DNA of 64,000 nucleotides from Methylobacterium sp. Leaf125 (GTDB lineage Bacteria; Pseudomonadota; Alphaproteobacteria; Rhizobiales; Beijerinckiaceae). The stretch lies in assembly GCF_001423085.1 (NCBI RefSeq), contig NZ_LMNU01000034.1, forward strand, positions 186,001 through 250,000, written 5' to 3'. The notes below the pieces were generated by a model, which was given only the letters and a program-made list of their open reading frames with translations, had not been told where the DNA came from and made no database searches. The position numbers and the translations under genes were made by a program. Positions 55,410 through 64,000 of the stretch are shown here, in pieces. Position 1 is the stretch's first letter, and every line of letters begins with the position of its first letter.

Positions 55410-56432
55410 GTGAGCAGCCTGCACGGGCCGATCGCCCTCACACTCGGAGATCCGGCCGGCATCGGGCCGGAACTCGCCCTCATGGCCTGGCGCCTGCGGG
55501 ATGCCGGTCCCGGCCTGCCGCCGTTCTTCCTGATCGGCGATCCCGCCTTCATCGAGCGGCGGGCGAGCGACTTGAACCTTCAGGTTCCCATCGCGGATGT
55601 CGGCCCGGACCTCGCCACCGAAGTCTTCGGGCGCGCCCTGCCGGTGATGGCCCTGCCGAGCGGCGCCGCGATCCACGCGGTGGCGGGTCGGCCCGATTCC
55701 GCCAATGCCGGTGCGACGCTGGAATCGATCACCACGGCGGTGACCCTCGTCCGTTCCGGGGCGGCGACCGCCCTCGTCACCAACCCGATCGCCAAGTACG
55801 TCCTGACGCAGGTCGGCTTCGCGCATCCGGGCCACACCGAGTTCCTGGCCGCCTGCGCGGTGGAGCCCGGCGAGACCCCGCCGCTCCCGGTGATGATGCT
55901 GTGGAGCGAGACCCTGGCGGTGGTCCCGGTGACGATCCACGTCGCCCTACGGCGGGTGCCCGACCTGCTGACGCAGGATCTCGTCCTGCGCACCGCCCGC
56001 ATCGTGGCCGAGGACCTGCGCCGGCGCTTCGGCATCGCCCGGCCGCGCCTGGTGCTGTCCGGCCTCAACCCGCATGCGGGGGAGAACGCCACCATGGGCA
56101 CGGAGGATCGCGACGTGCTGGAGCCCGCGGTGCTGCGATTGCAGAGCGAGGGCATCGACATCCGCGGGCCCCTGCCCGCCGACACCCTGTTCCATGCGCG
56201 GGCGCGGGAGACCTACGACGTGGCTCTGACGCCGACCCACGACCAGGCCCTGATCCCGATCAAGACCCTGGCCTTCGACGAGGGCGTGAACGTCACCCTC
56301 GGGTTGCCCTTCATCCGCACCTCGCCGGACCACGGCACCGCCTTCGACATCGCTGGCAAGGGCATCGCACGGCCCGACAGCCTGATGGCGGCGCTCCGCC
56401 TCGCCGCCCGTCTCGTGAAGGCCGGCGCGTGA
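55410..56432 (+). CDS. pdxA: 4-Hydroxythreonine-4-phosphate dehydrogenase
   Basis: A 340-aa NAD enzyme of the pyridoxal phosphate pathway (DXP-dependent route). It begins HGPIALTLGDPAGIGPEL; the metal and substrate sites lie in VTNPIAKYVL, HPGHTEFLA, SGLNPHAGE and the C-terminal RTSPDHGTAFDIAGKG. GTG at 55410 is supported by GGAG seven bases upstream; the nearby ATG at 55404 runs into a stop after two codons. Its stop overlaps the rsmA start (GTGA). Clustering with lptD and rsmA is the usual proteobacterial arrangement. Confidence 0.96.
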   Translation: MSSLHGPIALTLGDPAGIGPELALMAWRLRDAGPGLPPFFLIGDPAFIERRASDLNLQVPIADVGPDLATEVFGRALPVMALPSGAAIHAVAGRPDSANAGATLESITTAVTLVRSGAATALVTNPIAKYVLTQVGFAHPGHTEFLAACAVEPGETPPLPVMMLWSETLAVVPVTIHVALRRVPDLLTQDLVLRTARIVAEDLRRRFGIARPRLVLSGLNPHAGENATMGTEDRDVLEPAVLRLQSEGIDIRGPLPADTLFHARARETYDVALTPTHDQALIPIKTLAFDEGVNVTLGLPFIRTSPDHGTAFDIAGKGIARPDSLMAALRLAARLVKAGA

Positions 56433-57289
56433 GCGAGGACGGGAGCGTCAGCATCGACGGGTTGCCGCCCCTGCGGGAGGTGGTGCGCCGGCACGGCCTG
56501 GAGCCCAAGAAGGCGCTCGGACAGAACTTCCTGTTCGACCTCAACCTGACGGGGCGGATCGCCCGGTCGGCCGGACCACTCGCGGGCGTCACCGTCGTGG
56601 AGATCGGACCGGGCCCCGGCGGCCTGACCCGCGCGCTGCTGGCCGAGGGCGCCGCGCGGGTCATCGCCATCGAGCGCGATCCCCGAGCCCTCCCGGCGCT
56701 CGCCGAGATCGCCGCGCATTATCCGGGACGCCTCGAGGTGGTCGATGCCGACGCCCTGAACTTCGACCCGGTGCCGCTGATCGGCACGGGACCGGCGCGG
56801 ATCGTCGCGAACCTGCCCTACAACATCGGCACACCCCTCCTCGTCGGCTGGCTCACCGGCGGGGCCTGGCCGCCCTGGTGGGATTCCCTGACGCTGATGT
56901 TCCAGCGCGAGGTCGCCGAGCGCATCGTCGCGGACGAGGACGACCGGGCGAATTACGGCCGCCTCGGCGTCCTCTGCGGCTGGCGCACGGAGGCCCACAT
57001 CCTGTTTGACGTCGCGCCCTCGGCCTTCGTGCCGCCGCCGAAGGTGACGTCCTCCGTCGTCCGATTGACGCCCCGGCGCGCGCCCCTGCCCTGCTCGGTC
57101 CAGGCCCTCGAAGCGATCACCCGGGCGGCCTTCGGGCAGCGCCGCAAGATGCTGCGCCAGAGCCTCAAGGCGGCGGTCCCGGATCCCGCCCGGCTCCTGG
57201 AGGCCGCCGGCATTCCCGAGACCGCCCGGGCCGAGGAGGTCCCGGTCTCCGCCTTCGTGGCGATGGCCCAGGCCTACCGCCCCGTCTGA
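56429..57289 (+). CDS. rsmA: 16S rRNA dimethyladenosine transferase RsmA/KsgA
   Basis: A 286-aa methyltransferase that dimethylates A1518 and A1519 of 16S rRNA late in 30S assembly. It shows KKALGQNFLFD, the SAM-binding VVEIGPGPGGLTRALL, the catalytic NLPYNIGTPLL and the C-terminal FGQRRKMLRQSL. GTG at 56429 overlaps the pdxA stop by four bases (GTGA), giving coupled translation. Last gene of the lptF cluster, followed by a strong terminator. Confidence 0.97.
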   Translation: MSEDGSVSIDGLPPLREVVRRHGLEPKKALGQNFLFDLNLTGRIARSAGPLAGVTVVEIGPGPGGLTRALLAEGAARVIAIERDPRALPALAEIAAHYPGRLEVVDADALNFDPVPLIGTGPARIVANLPYNIGTPLLVGWLTGGAWPPWWDSLTLMFQREVAERIVADEDDRANYGRLGVLCGWRTEAHILFDVAPSAFVPPPKVTSSVVRLTPRRAPLPCSVQALEAITRAAFGQRRKMLRQSLKAAVPDPARLLEAAGIPETARAEEVPVSAFVAMAQAYRPV

Positions 57290-57325
57290 GCCCCCGGCTC
57301 GCCTCAGCCTCTCACGACGTGAAAA

Positions 57326-57353
57326 GGGCCGCGCGGATCTCTCCGCGCGGCCC
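57326..57353. terminator. Bidirectional terminator between rsmA and the Tim44-domain gene
   Basis: A 12-bp perfect stem GGGCCGCGCGGA/TCCGCGCGGCCC with loop TCTC. It is followed on the plus strand by TGTCTTTT and preceded by GAAAA, so it can serve both convergent genes. Confidence 0.92.
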
Positions 57354-57387
57354 TGTCTTTTCGATCGATACCGGGTGAAGCCGACCG

Positions 57388-58398
57388 TCAGCGACCCTGC
57401 TGGATCGCCGAGAGGACCCAGCGGCCGCCGCGCTCCCGCACGAAGGTCCAGAGCTCCACGGCCTCCGGTTCGCCGGTCTCGACGACGCGGTCGGTGCGGC
57501 GGTCGAGGGTCACGTCCTTGATGGCGTAGCGCATCGCCACCGTGGCGTACTCGGCATTGCCCTCGCCCCAGGACTCGGACAGGTCGCCCTGCAGCAGCTT
57601 CACGTCGGAGATCCGGTTGACGACGCCGCGTGCCTCGTTGGCGCGCAGCTCCTCGATGAAGTAGCCGGCCATCTCCGGGGTCGCGAGGTTGCGCAGCGCC
57701 GCGACGTCCTCACGGCCATAGGCCGCCTGCACGTCGTTGAGCGCGATCTCGAAGCTCTGGAAATCGCCCGGTCCGATCTGGACCGGACGCGCCTGCACCG
57801 GCTGGACCGGGGCGGGACCGCGCTGGCCGTTGCCGTAGCCGCCGCCCATCGGGGCGCCGCCGGGCGCACCACCCAGAGGCGCGCCACCCATCGGGCCCGG
57901 GTTGGCACCGGCGCCGTCGAGGGTCGAGCGGGACAGGCCGGCTGCGGCCGGCTGGCCCTGGCGCCGGCGGAACCAGCGGACGGCGAAGGATACCAGCAGG
58001 ACGACGAGGCCGACCTGCAGGATCAGGCCGAGGAACGAGGCGATCCCGCCGAGGCCGCCGAAGAAGCCGCCGCCCAGGAGCGCGCCGAGCAGGCCGGCAC
58101 CGAGCAGGCCGGCCATGAAGCCGCCGCCGAAGCGTCGGCCGGGCTGTGCGGCCGTGTTCATGCCGGGATTGCCCATGGCCGGGCCGGGCTGGGTCTGCGA
58201 GCGCTGGATCGGGGCCGGGGCGCCGGGCGCCGTGGTGGTGGCCGAGGGCGGCGCGTAGGTGCGCGAGCCGCGCGAACCCATGCCACCGCTGCTGCCGCTA
58301 CCGGGACGCGCCTCGACGACGGGCGCGGCGAGAACCAGCGTCGCGGCGAGCGCGAGGATGGACGCCGCGCGCTTCCGGCGAGTGGTGGAGGTGAGCAT
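57388..58398 (-). CDS. Tim44-like domain membrane protein
   Basis: A 336-aa protein with an N-terminal leader (ILALAATLVLAAPVVEA), a Gly/Pro-rich low-complexity stretch, a glycine-rich hydrophobic region (about 100-125), a proper helix (LGLILQVGLVVLLVSFAVRWF) with basic end RRRQG, a second Gly/Pro-rich linker, and a C-terminal Tim44/TimA-type domain (about 215-336; FEIALNDVQAAYGREDVAALRNLATPEM landmarks start at FEIALNDVQ). ATG at 58398 has AGAGG seven bases upstream. The family is related to the mitochondrial import motor protein Tim44; the bacterial role is not settled. Confidence 0.9.
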   Translation of the reverse strand: MLTSTTRRKRAASILALAATLVLAAPVVEARPGSGSSGGMGSRGSRTYAPPSATTTAPGAPAPIQRSQTQPGPAMGNPGMNTAAQPGRRFGGGFMAGLLGAGLLGALLGGGFFGGLGGIASFLGLILQVGLVVLLVSFAVRWFRRRQGQPAAAGLSRSTLDGAGANPGPMGGAPLGGAPGGAPMGGGYGNGQRGPAPVQPVQARPVQIGPGDFQSFEIALNDVQAAYGREDVAALRNLATPEMAGYFIEELRANEARGVVNRISDVKLLQGDLSESWGEGNAEYATVAMRYAIKDVTLDRRTDRVVETGEPEAVELWTFVRERGGRWVLSAIQQGR

Positions 58399-58513
58399 GA
58401 AAACGCCTCTGGTGAACAACTGGGAAGTCCGGCGATGACGCCGCTCCTGATATGGTGACGTTCGCGCCGGAGTTTTAGTCCGCTGTTCTTGACAGAATCC
58501 TGTTGGATTCTCC

Positions 58514-59629
58514 TCAAAGCGCCGCGGGGAAGACCATCCGGACCGTGGCGCCCTCCCCGGGCTTCGAGTCGATCGACACCGTGCCGTTCTGGCGTTTCAC
58601 CAGGCCGTGGACGATGGCGAGCCCGGCACCGCGGCCGGCCTCGCGGCTGGTGACGAAGGGCGCCAGGGCGCGGGCCGCCATCTCGGGGGACATGCCCTGG
58701 CCCTCGTCGGTCACCGTGATGCCGACGGCACCGTCCCCGGGCCGCTGAAGGGCGCGGTCCCCCGGGGGCACCGCGAAGGTCGCGATCACGATGCGCCCGG
58801 GGGCCGGCATGGCCTCGCAGGCATTGGCCACGATGTGGTTGAGGGCGAGTTCGATCTGCGTCGGGTTGCTGAGGCCGCAGGCGAGCCCCGGCGTGGTCCG
58901 GGTCTCCAGGGTGATCCGGGCCGGCAGTGTCGGGCCGATCCGGGCGCCGAACGCTTCGATGAGCTGGTTCAGGTCGACGGGGCGGACATCGGGCGCGATG
59001 CGGCGCGAGAAGGCGAGGAGTTGGCGGGTCAGCGTGGTGGCGCGCTCGGCCGCATCCGTGGAGCGGACGATGGCGCGCTGGATGAAGGGCTCGTCGCGGT
59101 CGCCCAGACGACGCTTCAGCCCGTCGATGTAGCCGATGAGGATTTGGAGGAAGTTGTTGAACTCGTGCGCCACGCTGTTGGTCAGCAGGCCCAGCGCCTC
59201 GCGCTGGCGGGAGAGCGCGAGGGCTCCCTCCGCGTCGTGGCGGCGGGTGACGTCCACGACCTGCGCGAGCCGGTAGGGGGTCTCCGGAACCGGGACGATG
59301 AAGACCTGCGCCCAGAAGGCCGCGCCGCCGCCCGGACGTGCCAGCACTTCGACGCCCTCGGGCGCCCCGTCGGCCAGGGCCGCCGCGAAGGTGGAGCCGG
59401 AATCCCGGTCGCCGCCGAGGCCGAGCCAGTCGTGCAGGTCGCCGTCGGAGGGCGCATCGGAAGGGCGCCGGACGAGGTCGCGGAGGGCGCGGTTGGCGAT
59501 GAGGAGACGGCCGCCAGGCGCGTCGGGCGCCAGCAGCGCGGCCGGCACGGCCGAGGCGCTCAGCAATCGGGCGAGCCCGGCCTCAGGTGCGCTTTCCGCA
59601 GCGTGATCGTCCGTTCGGGGCAATGCCAT
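58514..59629 (-). CDS. Sensor histidine kinase (PAS-like, NtrB-type core)
   Basis: A 371-aa protein without membrane helices. The N-terminal region (about 20-130) is PAS-like (LIANRALRDLV, then VFIVPVPETPYRLAQVVDVT). The dimerisation domain has an H-box with VAHEFNNFLQ, a variant like NtrB-type kinases, and the ATPase has the N-box NHIVANACEAM, DEGQGM and GAGLAIVHGL. There is no receiver domain and no response regulator gene next door, so its partner is elsewhere. Adjacent and same strand: an S24 repressor gene upstream, separated by 87 bp. Confidence 0.9.
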   Translation of the reverse strand: MALPRTDDHAAESAPEAGLARLLSASAVPAALLAPDAPGGRLLIANRALRDLVRRPSDAPSDGDLHDWLGLGGDRDSGSTFAAALADGAPEGVEVLARPGGGAAFWAQVFIVPVPETPYRLAQVVDVTRRHDAEGALALSRQREALGLLTNSVAHEFNNFLQILIGYIDGLKRRLGDRDEPFIQRAIVRSTDAAERATTLTRQLLAFSRRIAPDVRPVDLNQLIEAFGARIGPTLPARITLETRTTPGLACGLSNPTQIELALNHIVANACEAMPAPGRIVIATFAVPPGDRALQRPGDGAVGITVTDEGQGMSPEMAARALAPFVTSREAGRGAGLAIVHGLVKRQNGTVSIDSKPGEGATVRMVFPAAL

Positions 59630-59716
59630 GGCCTGTCCGCCGATCCGGGGCGCGCGGCCCCTCCGGCCTCAAGGCATAGCCGCAACCGGGGGAACGGCAA
59701 AGCTGCGCCGGAGATG

Positions 59717-60349
59717 CTACTGGCGCACCCACATCACCCGGCCGATCCAGGCAATATCGCTGACGTTGACGACCCGGTCCTCGTGCTCCGGGTTGAGCGA
59801 GGCGAGTTCGATGGTGCGCGCGGTCTTGCGCTTGAGTTCCTTGGCCAGCACCTCGCCGGCCACCAGCCGCACCACCACCCGGTCGCCTTTTCGGACCCCG
59901 GCCGTCGGCGAGACGATGAGCACGTCGCCGTCGCGGTAGAGCGGCGCCATCGAATCGCCCTGCACCTCCAGGGCGAAGGCGCGATCGTCGGCGAGATCCG
60001 GAAACTCGATCTCCTCCCAGCCGGGGCCGCCGGTGGGCATGCCCTCGTCGGTGAAGAGGCGCCCGGCGCCGGCCTGGGTCATGCCGATCAGCGGGATCAT
60101 CGTGCGCGGCGGGCCGTCGCGCGCCTCGATCAGCCGGAGGAACTCGTCGAGGCTCGCCCCGGTGGCGGCGAGCACCTTGGAGACTGATTCGGTGGAGGGC
60201 CAGCGCTTGCGACCATCGGGGCCGATGCGCTTCGAGCGATTGAAGCTCGTCGCATCCAGTCCAGCGCGGCGCGCGAGACCGGACGCGGAGAATCCATGAC
60301 GTTCCGCTAAGCGGTCGATTGCGGTCCAAATCTGTTCATGAGACAGCAT
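59717..60349 (-). CDS. LexA-like S24 peptidase transcriptional repressor
   Basis: A 210-aa protein with an N-terminal DNA-binding region (FSASGLARRAGLDATSFNRSKR, residues about 20-41) and a C-terminal S24 (LexA/CI) domain. The Ser-Lys dyad is present in VQGDSMAPLYRDGD and VLAKELKRK. An Ala-Gly pair in TQAGAGRLF lies where a self-cleavage site would be expected. Likely a stress-responsive repressor, distinct from the main LexA since its DNA-binding part is cI-like. Divergent from the DUF952-pyrD operon across 218 bp, where its operator may lie. Confidence 0.9.
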   Translation of the reverse strand: MLSHEQIWTAIDRLAERHGFSASGLARRAGLDATSFNRSKRIGPDGRKRWPSTESVSKVLAATGASLDEFLRLIEARDGPPRTMIPLIGMTQAGAGRLFTDEGMPTGGPGWEEIEFPDLADDRAFALEVQGDSMAPLYRDGDVLIVSPTAGVRKGDRVVVRLVAGEVLAKELKRKTARTIELASLNPEHEDRVVNVSDIAWIGRVMWVRQ

Positions 60350-60567
60350 CGAAAGCTCAAAGCGTATTACGGTTAAGACGTCCAGCCTAGAGTTAGGAAA
60401 GTAGAACTATTCTTCTCGGATAGCAATGGTGCGAAGGCTGCCAATCCGGCCCGCCGGGTCATCGTGAGGTCCTGGCAACTCATGACGTCAACTGAGTCCC
60501 TGAGGTTGCGGTTTCCGACGCTCCGGCGGCGTTTGATCGGCCCTGCGAAACCCGGTACGGAGCGGGC

Positions 60568-60942
60568 ATGGCGCTCATCTACAAGATCTCCCCCCGGGCC
60601 CTCTGGCGCAGGGCCGAGGATATCGGCCGCTTCGAGGGCGCCCCGATCGACCGCAGCGACGGCTACATCCATTTCTCCACCGCCGCCCAGGTGGCCGAGA
60701 CCGCGGCCCGTCACTTCGCCGGTGCCGAGGACCTCGTTCTCGTCGCCGTGGAGGCCGACGATCTCGGACCGGCCCTGCGATACGAACCGTCGCGGGGGGG
60801 CGATCTGTTCCCGCATCTCTACGCCGACCTGGACCTGAAGGCCGTCCGGTCGGTCAGCGACCTGCCCCTCGGGGCCGACGGACGCCACGTCTTCCCGGGT
60901 GATCTCGGCGCGGCAGCGATCGTCGAAGGACGCCCGGCATGA
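60568..60942 (+). CDS. DUF952 domain protein
   Basis: A 124-aa cytoplasmic protein of the DUF952 family, recognised from ALIYKISPRALW, RSDGYIHFSTAAQVAETAARHF and the FPHLYADLDL block. No activity is known. Its stop overlaps the pyrD start (ATGA), an arrangement seen widely in alphaproteobacteria, so it is translated with pyrD; a function in pyrimidine metabolism is only inference. Confidence 0.9.
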   Translation: MALIYKISPRALWRRAEDIGRFEGAPIDRSDGYIHFSTAAQVAETAARHFAGAEDLVLVAVEADDLGPALRYEPSRGGDLFPHLYADLDLKAVRSVSDLPLGADGRHVFPGDLGAAAIVEGRPA

Positions 60943-62018
60943 TCGGCGCCCTCTTCCCCCTGGCCAAGCCCCTGCTGCATCGCCTCGATGCCGAGACGGC
61001 GCACAATCTCACGCTGCGCGGCCTCGCCGCGCTGCCCCCGCGCCGTCCGCCGGCCGACGATGCCCGCCTGGCCGTGGACGTCCTGGGCCGCCGCTTCCCC
61101 AATCCGGTCGGCCTCGCGGCGGGCTTCGACAAGGGCGCCGAGGTTCCCGACGCCCTGCTCGGGCTCGGCTTCGGCTTCGTCGAGGTCGGCGGCGTGGTTC
61201 CCATGGCCCAGCCGGGCAATCCCCGCCCCCGGGTCTTCCGGCTGACGCAGGACCGGGCGGTCATCAACCGCTTCGGCTTGAACAGCGAAGGCCTCGAGGT
61301 GGTGCGTGGGCGTCTCGCCGCCCGCCAGGGCCGGCCCGGACGCGTCGGCGTCAACATCGGCGCCAACAAGGAGTCGACCAACCGCCTCGCCGACTACGTG
61401 ACCTGCACCCGTGCCCTGGCGCCGCTGGTGGATTTCGTCACCGTCAACGTCTCCTCGCCGAACACGCCCGGCCTGCGCGACCTCCAGGGCGAGGCCTTCC
61501 TCGACGAACTGCTCGCCCGTGTGGTCGAGGCGCGGGACGCGACCCATCCGGCCACCGCCATCCTGCTGAAGATCGCGCCCGACATCACCCTCAACGCCCT
61601 CGACGCGATGACGGCCACGGCCCTGCGGCGCGGCGTCCAGGGTCTGGTCGTGTCCAACACCACCATCGCCCGCCCCGAGACCCTGCGCGAGGCGAGCCTC
61701 GCCCGCGAGACCGGCGGGCTCTCCGGCCGGCCGCTCTTCGCCGCGGCGACCCGTCTCCTCGCGGAGACCTACCTCCGGGTCGGCGGAAAGCTCCCCCTGG
61801 TCGGCGTCGGCGGCATCGACTCGGCGGAGGCCGCCTGGACCAAGATCCGGGCCGGCGCCAGCCTGCTGCAGCTCTACTCGAGCCTCGTCTACGCCGGCCC
61901 CGGCCTGATCCCCGAGATCAAGGCCGGGCTGGTGCAGCGGATGAAGGCCGAGGGCGCGCCACAGCTCGCGCCCCTGGTCGGGCGCGATGCCATCGCGCTG
62001 GCGAAGCTGACGGGCTGA
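60939..62018 (+). CDS. pyrD: Dihydroorotate dehydrogenase (quinone), class 2
   Basis: A 359-aa membrane-associated flavoenzyme that oxidises dihydroorotate to orotate with quinone. The N-terminal helix pair (about 1-40) is the class 2 membrane anchor. FMN and substrate segments are PVGLAAGFDKGAEV, GGVVPMAQPGNPRPR, the catalytic-loop NVSSPNTPGLR, KIAPDI, and VGVGGIDSAEAAWTKI. Full length. Coupled to the DUF952 gene by an ATGA overlap and convergent with the TonB-dependent receptor gene. Confidence 0.97.
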   Translation: MIGALFPLAKPLLHRLDAETAHNLTLRGLAALPPRRPPADDARLAVDVLGRRFPNPVGLAAGFDKGAEVPDALLGLGFGFVEVGGVVPMAQPGNPRPRVFRLTQDRAVINRFGLNSEGLEVVRGRLAARQGRPGRVGVNIGANKESTNRLADYVTCTRALAPLVDFVTVNVSSPNTPGLRDLQGEAFLDELLARVVEARDATHPATAILLKIAPDITLNALDAMTATALRRGVQGLVVSNTTIARPETLREASLARETGGLSGRPLFAAATRLLAETYLRVGGKLPLVGVGGIDSAEAAWTKIRAGASLLQLYSSLVYAGPGLIPEIKAGLVQRMKAEGAPQLAPLVGRDAIALAKLTG

Positions 62019-62032
62019 CGGGTGCGCGGGGC

Positions 62033-64000
62033 CTAGAACCGCCCCGCCAGGGTCAGGCGCAGAGCGGTCGGCTCGACGGGGTGGATGTGCCGGTCCGCGA
62101 CGCCGTCCGCCGCCTCGCCGGGCAGGCGCGAGGCGTAGAAGTAGGTGATCTGGTCGGCCTTGGCGTTGGTCAGGTTCAGGACGTCGAGGGACAGGCTGAC
62201 CCCGTTGTCGAAATTGTAGCCAACCCGGCCGTTCACGAGTGCGGTCGGGCGCGAGCGCACGGAATTGTCCTCGATCAGCGGCCGCGGCCCGAAGTAGCGC
62301 AGGCGCATCGATCCGAACCAGCCCGGCCCCTCGCCGACGGTGAACCCGGCCGAGGCGATGGTGGTCGGCGCCTCCGGGACCCGGTCGCCGACGGGGTCGC
62401 GGTCGGCGAAGCGCGCATGGGTCACCGTCAGGTCCCCCTCGAGGGAGAGCCAGGGCGTCACCGCGTAGCGGTTGGTCCACTCGATGCCGAAGCGGCGGGT
62501 GGGACGGCTCGGCTCGGTGGTGCCGCTGTCGCCCTGGAACAGGTTCTCGGACGCGAAATCGAGCTGGAACAGCGTCACGGCCGTCTCCAGCCCGGCTATG
62601 CTGCGGTTGCGCAGGCCGATCTCCGATCCCGTCGAGGGCACCAGGAAGGGCGACCGGCTGATGGTGAACAGGGGGCTGGTCGGATCCACCGTGGCGGTGA
62701 CGCCGCGGGCGTCGTTCGAGTGGAAGCCGCCGCCGTAGTTCACGAACAGCTCGGTGTCGAACCACGGGCCCAGCACGAGGCCAAGCTTCGGGTTGACGAT
62801 GCTGTCGCGCGCCGTGCCGGAATTCGCCGCCGTATCGGACACCACGTCGGCGTAATAGGTATCGGCGCGGAAGCCGACGCTGGTGCGCAGCCAGTCGGTC
62901 CAGCGCAGGCGGTTCTCGTAGTAGAACGCTCCACTTGCCTCCAGCACCCGGTCGTCCAGGACCGTCGAGCGGTACTGCCGGTTCGTGGTGTTGAACAGGC
63001 CGACCCGGATGCTGTCGGTGCGGGTCTGGAGGCCGATCTCGTTCTCCATGGCCACGCCGAACAGGCTGCCCTGGACGGTATGGCTGACCTCCCCGCCGCC
63101 GAGCACGCGGCTGTCGCGCTGGCGGAACTGGTCGCCGTTCACCGGATCGTTGAGGAAGTAGGTGAAGTCGTTGAACAGGTTCATGCCGTAGCGGATGACG
63201 TAGGCGCTCGCCCGGGTGATCCCGGCGTCGCTCGTCCGGCTCCAGCGGCCCGAGAGGGAGAAGCGGCCGGTGTCGCCGCCATCGGTGGGATTCAGGGAGC
63301 CGAAGCGGCCGATCAGGCCTTCCGCCACCGCCCGCTCGGGGATCTGGTTGGTGGCGTTCCACCTGGCCCAGTAGGCCATTCCCGTCAGCGCGAAGCCGTC
63401 GAGGGCCGTCCCCTGGCTGTAGCGCACGACGGCGTTGAGCTTGGCGAGGCGGTCCGGCACGTCCCAGGGGCCGTCATAGGTCTGGGCCTCGCCGGCCACG
63501 AGCAGACGGCCTTCGCCGAGGGGCGCGGAGGCGATGCTGAGGGCGCGCTTGTAGCCGAAGCTGCCGAGCGAGGTCAGCGCGAGGTTGCGCTCCACCGTGT
63601 CGAGATAGTCGATCCGCACCGAGCCGGCCGAGGCGAAGTCGCCGTCGCGGACGAAGTACGGCCCCTTGTGGAACGCCACCGCGCCGACGAGCTCGGGAAT
63701 CAGGAAGTTGAGATCGGCATAGCCCTGGCCGTGGGCGTGGGTGCGCATGTTCACCGGCATGCCGTCCACCGCGATGGCGATGTCGGTGCCGTGGTCGAGG
63801 TTGAACCCGCGCAGGAAGAACTGATTGGCCTTCCCCTCCCCGGAATGTTGGGTGACGATGAGGCCGGGCACGCTCTCCAGCACCTCGCCGGGCCGGGTGA
63901 TCGGCCGGCTGTTCAGCGCCGCACCCGAGATCACGCCGGCGCTCGCCGCATCGACGGTCCGGAGGCCGCCGCCGATGCCGGTGACGCCGCCGACATACCC
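62033..64000 (-). CDS. TonB-dependent outer-membrane receptor, 5' partial
   Basis: At least 655 aa are visible; the frame is open to the last base, so the signal peptide and the start of the plug lie beyond the window. The plug has PGEVLESVPGLIVTQHSG, QFFLRGFNLDHGTD and VDGMPVN; the barrel follows, ending in a terminal Phe (LRLTLAGRF). Ligand is unknown: iron-siderophore, cobalamin, nickel or a carbohydrate are all possible for this class, and no transport genes are adjacent. It converges on pyrD with 14 bp between stops. Confidence 0.94.
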   Translation of the reverse strand, partial: GYVGGVTGIGGGLRTVDAASAGVISGAALNSRPITRPGEVLESVPGLIVTQHSGEGKANQFFLRGFNLDHGTDIAIAVDGMPVNMRTHAHGQGYADLNFLIPELVGAVAFHKGPYFVRDGDFASAGSVRIDYLDTVERNLALTSLGSFGYKRALSIASAPLGEGRLLVAGEAQTYDGPWDVPDRLAKLNAVVRYSQGTALDGFALTGMAYWARWNATNQIPERAVAEGLIGRFGSLNPTDGGDTGRFSLSGRWSRTSDAGITRASAYVIRYGMNLFNDFTYFLNDPVNGDQFRQRDSRVLGGGEVSHTVQGSLFGVAMENEIGLQTRTDSIRVGLFNTTNRQYRSTVLDDRVLEASGAFYYENRLRWTDWLRTSVGFRADTYYADVVSDTAANSGTARDSIVNPKLGLVLGPWFDTELFVNYGGGFHSNDARGVTATVDPTSPLFTISRSPFLVPSTGSEIGLRNRSIAGLETAVTLFQLDFASENLFQGDSGTTEPSRPTRRFGIEWTNRYAVTPWLSLEGDLTVTHARFADRDPVGDRVPEAPTTIASAGFTVGEGPGWFGSMRLRYFGPRPLIEDNSVRSRPTALVNGRVGYNFDNGVSLSLDVLNLTNAKADQITYFYASRLPGEAADGVADRHIHPVEPTALRLTLAGRF

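Overview
The window looks like a chromosomal core segment of a high-GC alphaproteobacterium of the order Hyphomicrobiales (Rhizobiales), most likely Methylobacteriaceae (Methylobacterium/Methylorubrum-like). The reasons are the uniformly GC-rich codon use, an Omp2-type alphaproteobacterial porin, an ELM1-family gene beside trxB, an NDUFS6-like CHCC zinc-finger protein, a Tim44-domain protein, and the dnaG-rpoD / yqeY / carA-carB and lptF-lptG-lptD-pdxA-rsmA neighbourhoods. The family is reasonably supported; the genus is an impression and not proven. I see no insertion sequence, prophage, CRISPR array, rRNA or replication origin. One tRNA (Leu, UAA) and one TPP riboswitch are present.

Layout. 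1-7.4 kb: end of a hybrid histidine kinase, then two paralogous orphan amino-acid-type periplasmic binding proteins flanking a porin, and a DctA-like symporter; this is an uptake region. 7.6-11.8 kb: Entner-Doudoroff genes edd-eda and a SulP anion transporter. 12.1-16.8 kb: a membrane diguanylate cyclase, an L,D-transpeptidase, a single-domain globin, a small secreted Tyr/Arg-rich protein and a DUF4336 protein, with several non-coding gaps. 16.9-18.4 kb: tRNA-Leu, a flavin monooxygenase and a zinc-finger protein. 18.7-24.5 kb: map, radC, and then the four-gene ATP-grasp / alpha-E / transglutaminase / Anbu proteasome-like set, the most unusual biology in the window.

24.5-28.7 kb: a nitronate-monooxygenase-like gene and a riboswitch-controlled thiazole operon thiO-thiS-thiG-thiE. 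28.8-34.4 kb: a class III adenylate cyclase, rpoD and dnaG. 34.5-41.8 kb: yqeY, then divergently carA, a small membrane protein, carB, greA and a secreted protein. 41.9-48.6 kb: ELM1-family gene, trxB, a LysR regulator, msrP without msrQ, a FadD-type acyl-CoA ligase and an unknown membrane protein. 48.6-57.3 kb: pepA divergent from lptF-lptG-lptD-pdxA-rsmA, which lacks the usual surA. 57.4-64 kb: Tim44-domain protein, sensor kinase, LexA-like S24 repressor, DUF952-pyrD, and a TonB-dependent receptor that runs off the end.

How the genes connect: lptF/lptG/lptD form the lipopolysaccharide export route to the outer membrane. carA/carB and pyrD supply pyrimidine (and arginine) synthesis. The thi genes make the thiazole half of thiamine under TPP control. 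The Anbu set is predicted to make and break amide bonds on unknown substrates. The best leads are the Anbu cluster, a DnaG primase that has lost three of four zinc ligands, a ThiE-like protein with degenerate active-site motifs, and several tandem and inverted repeats in the gaps.
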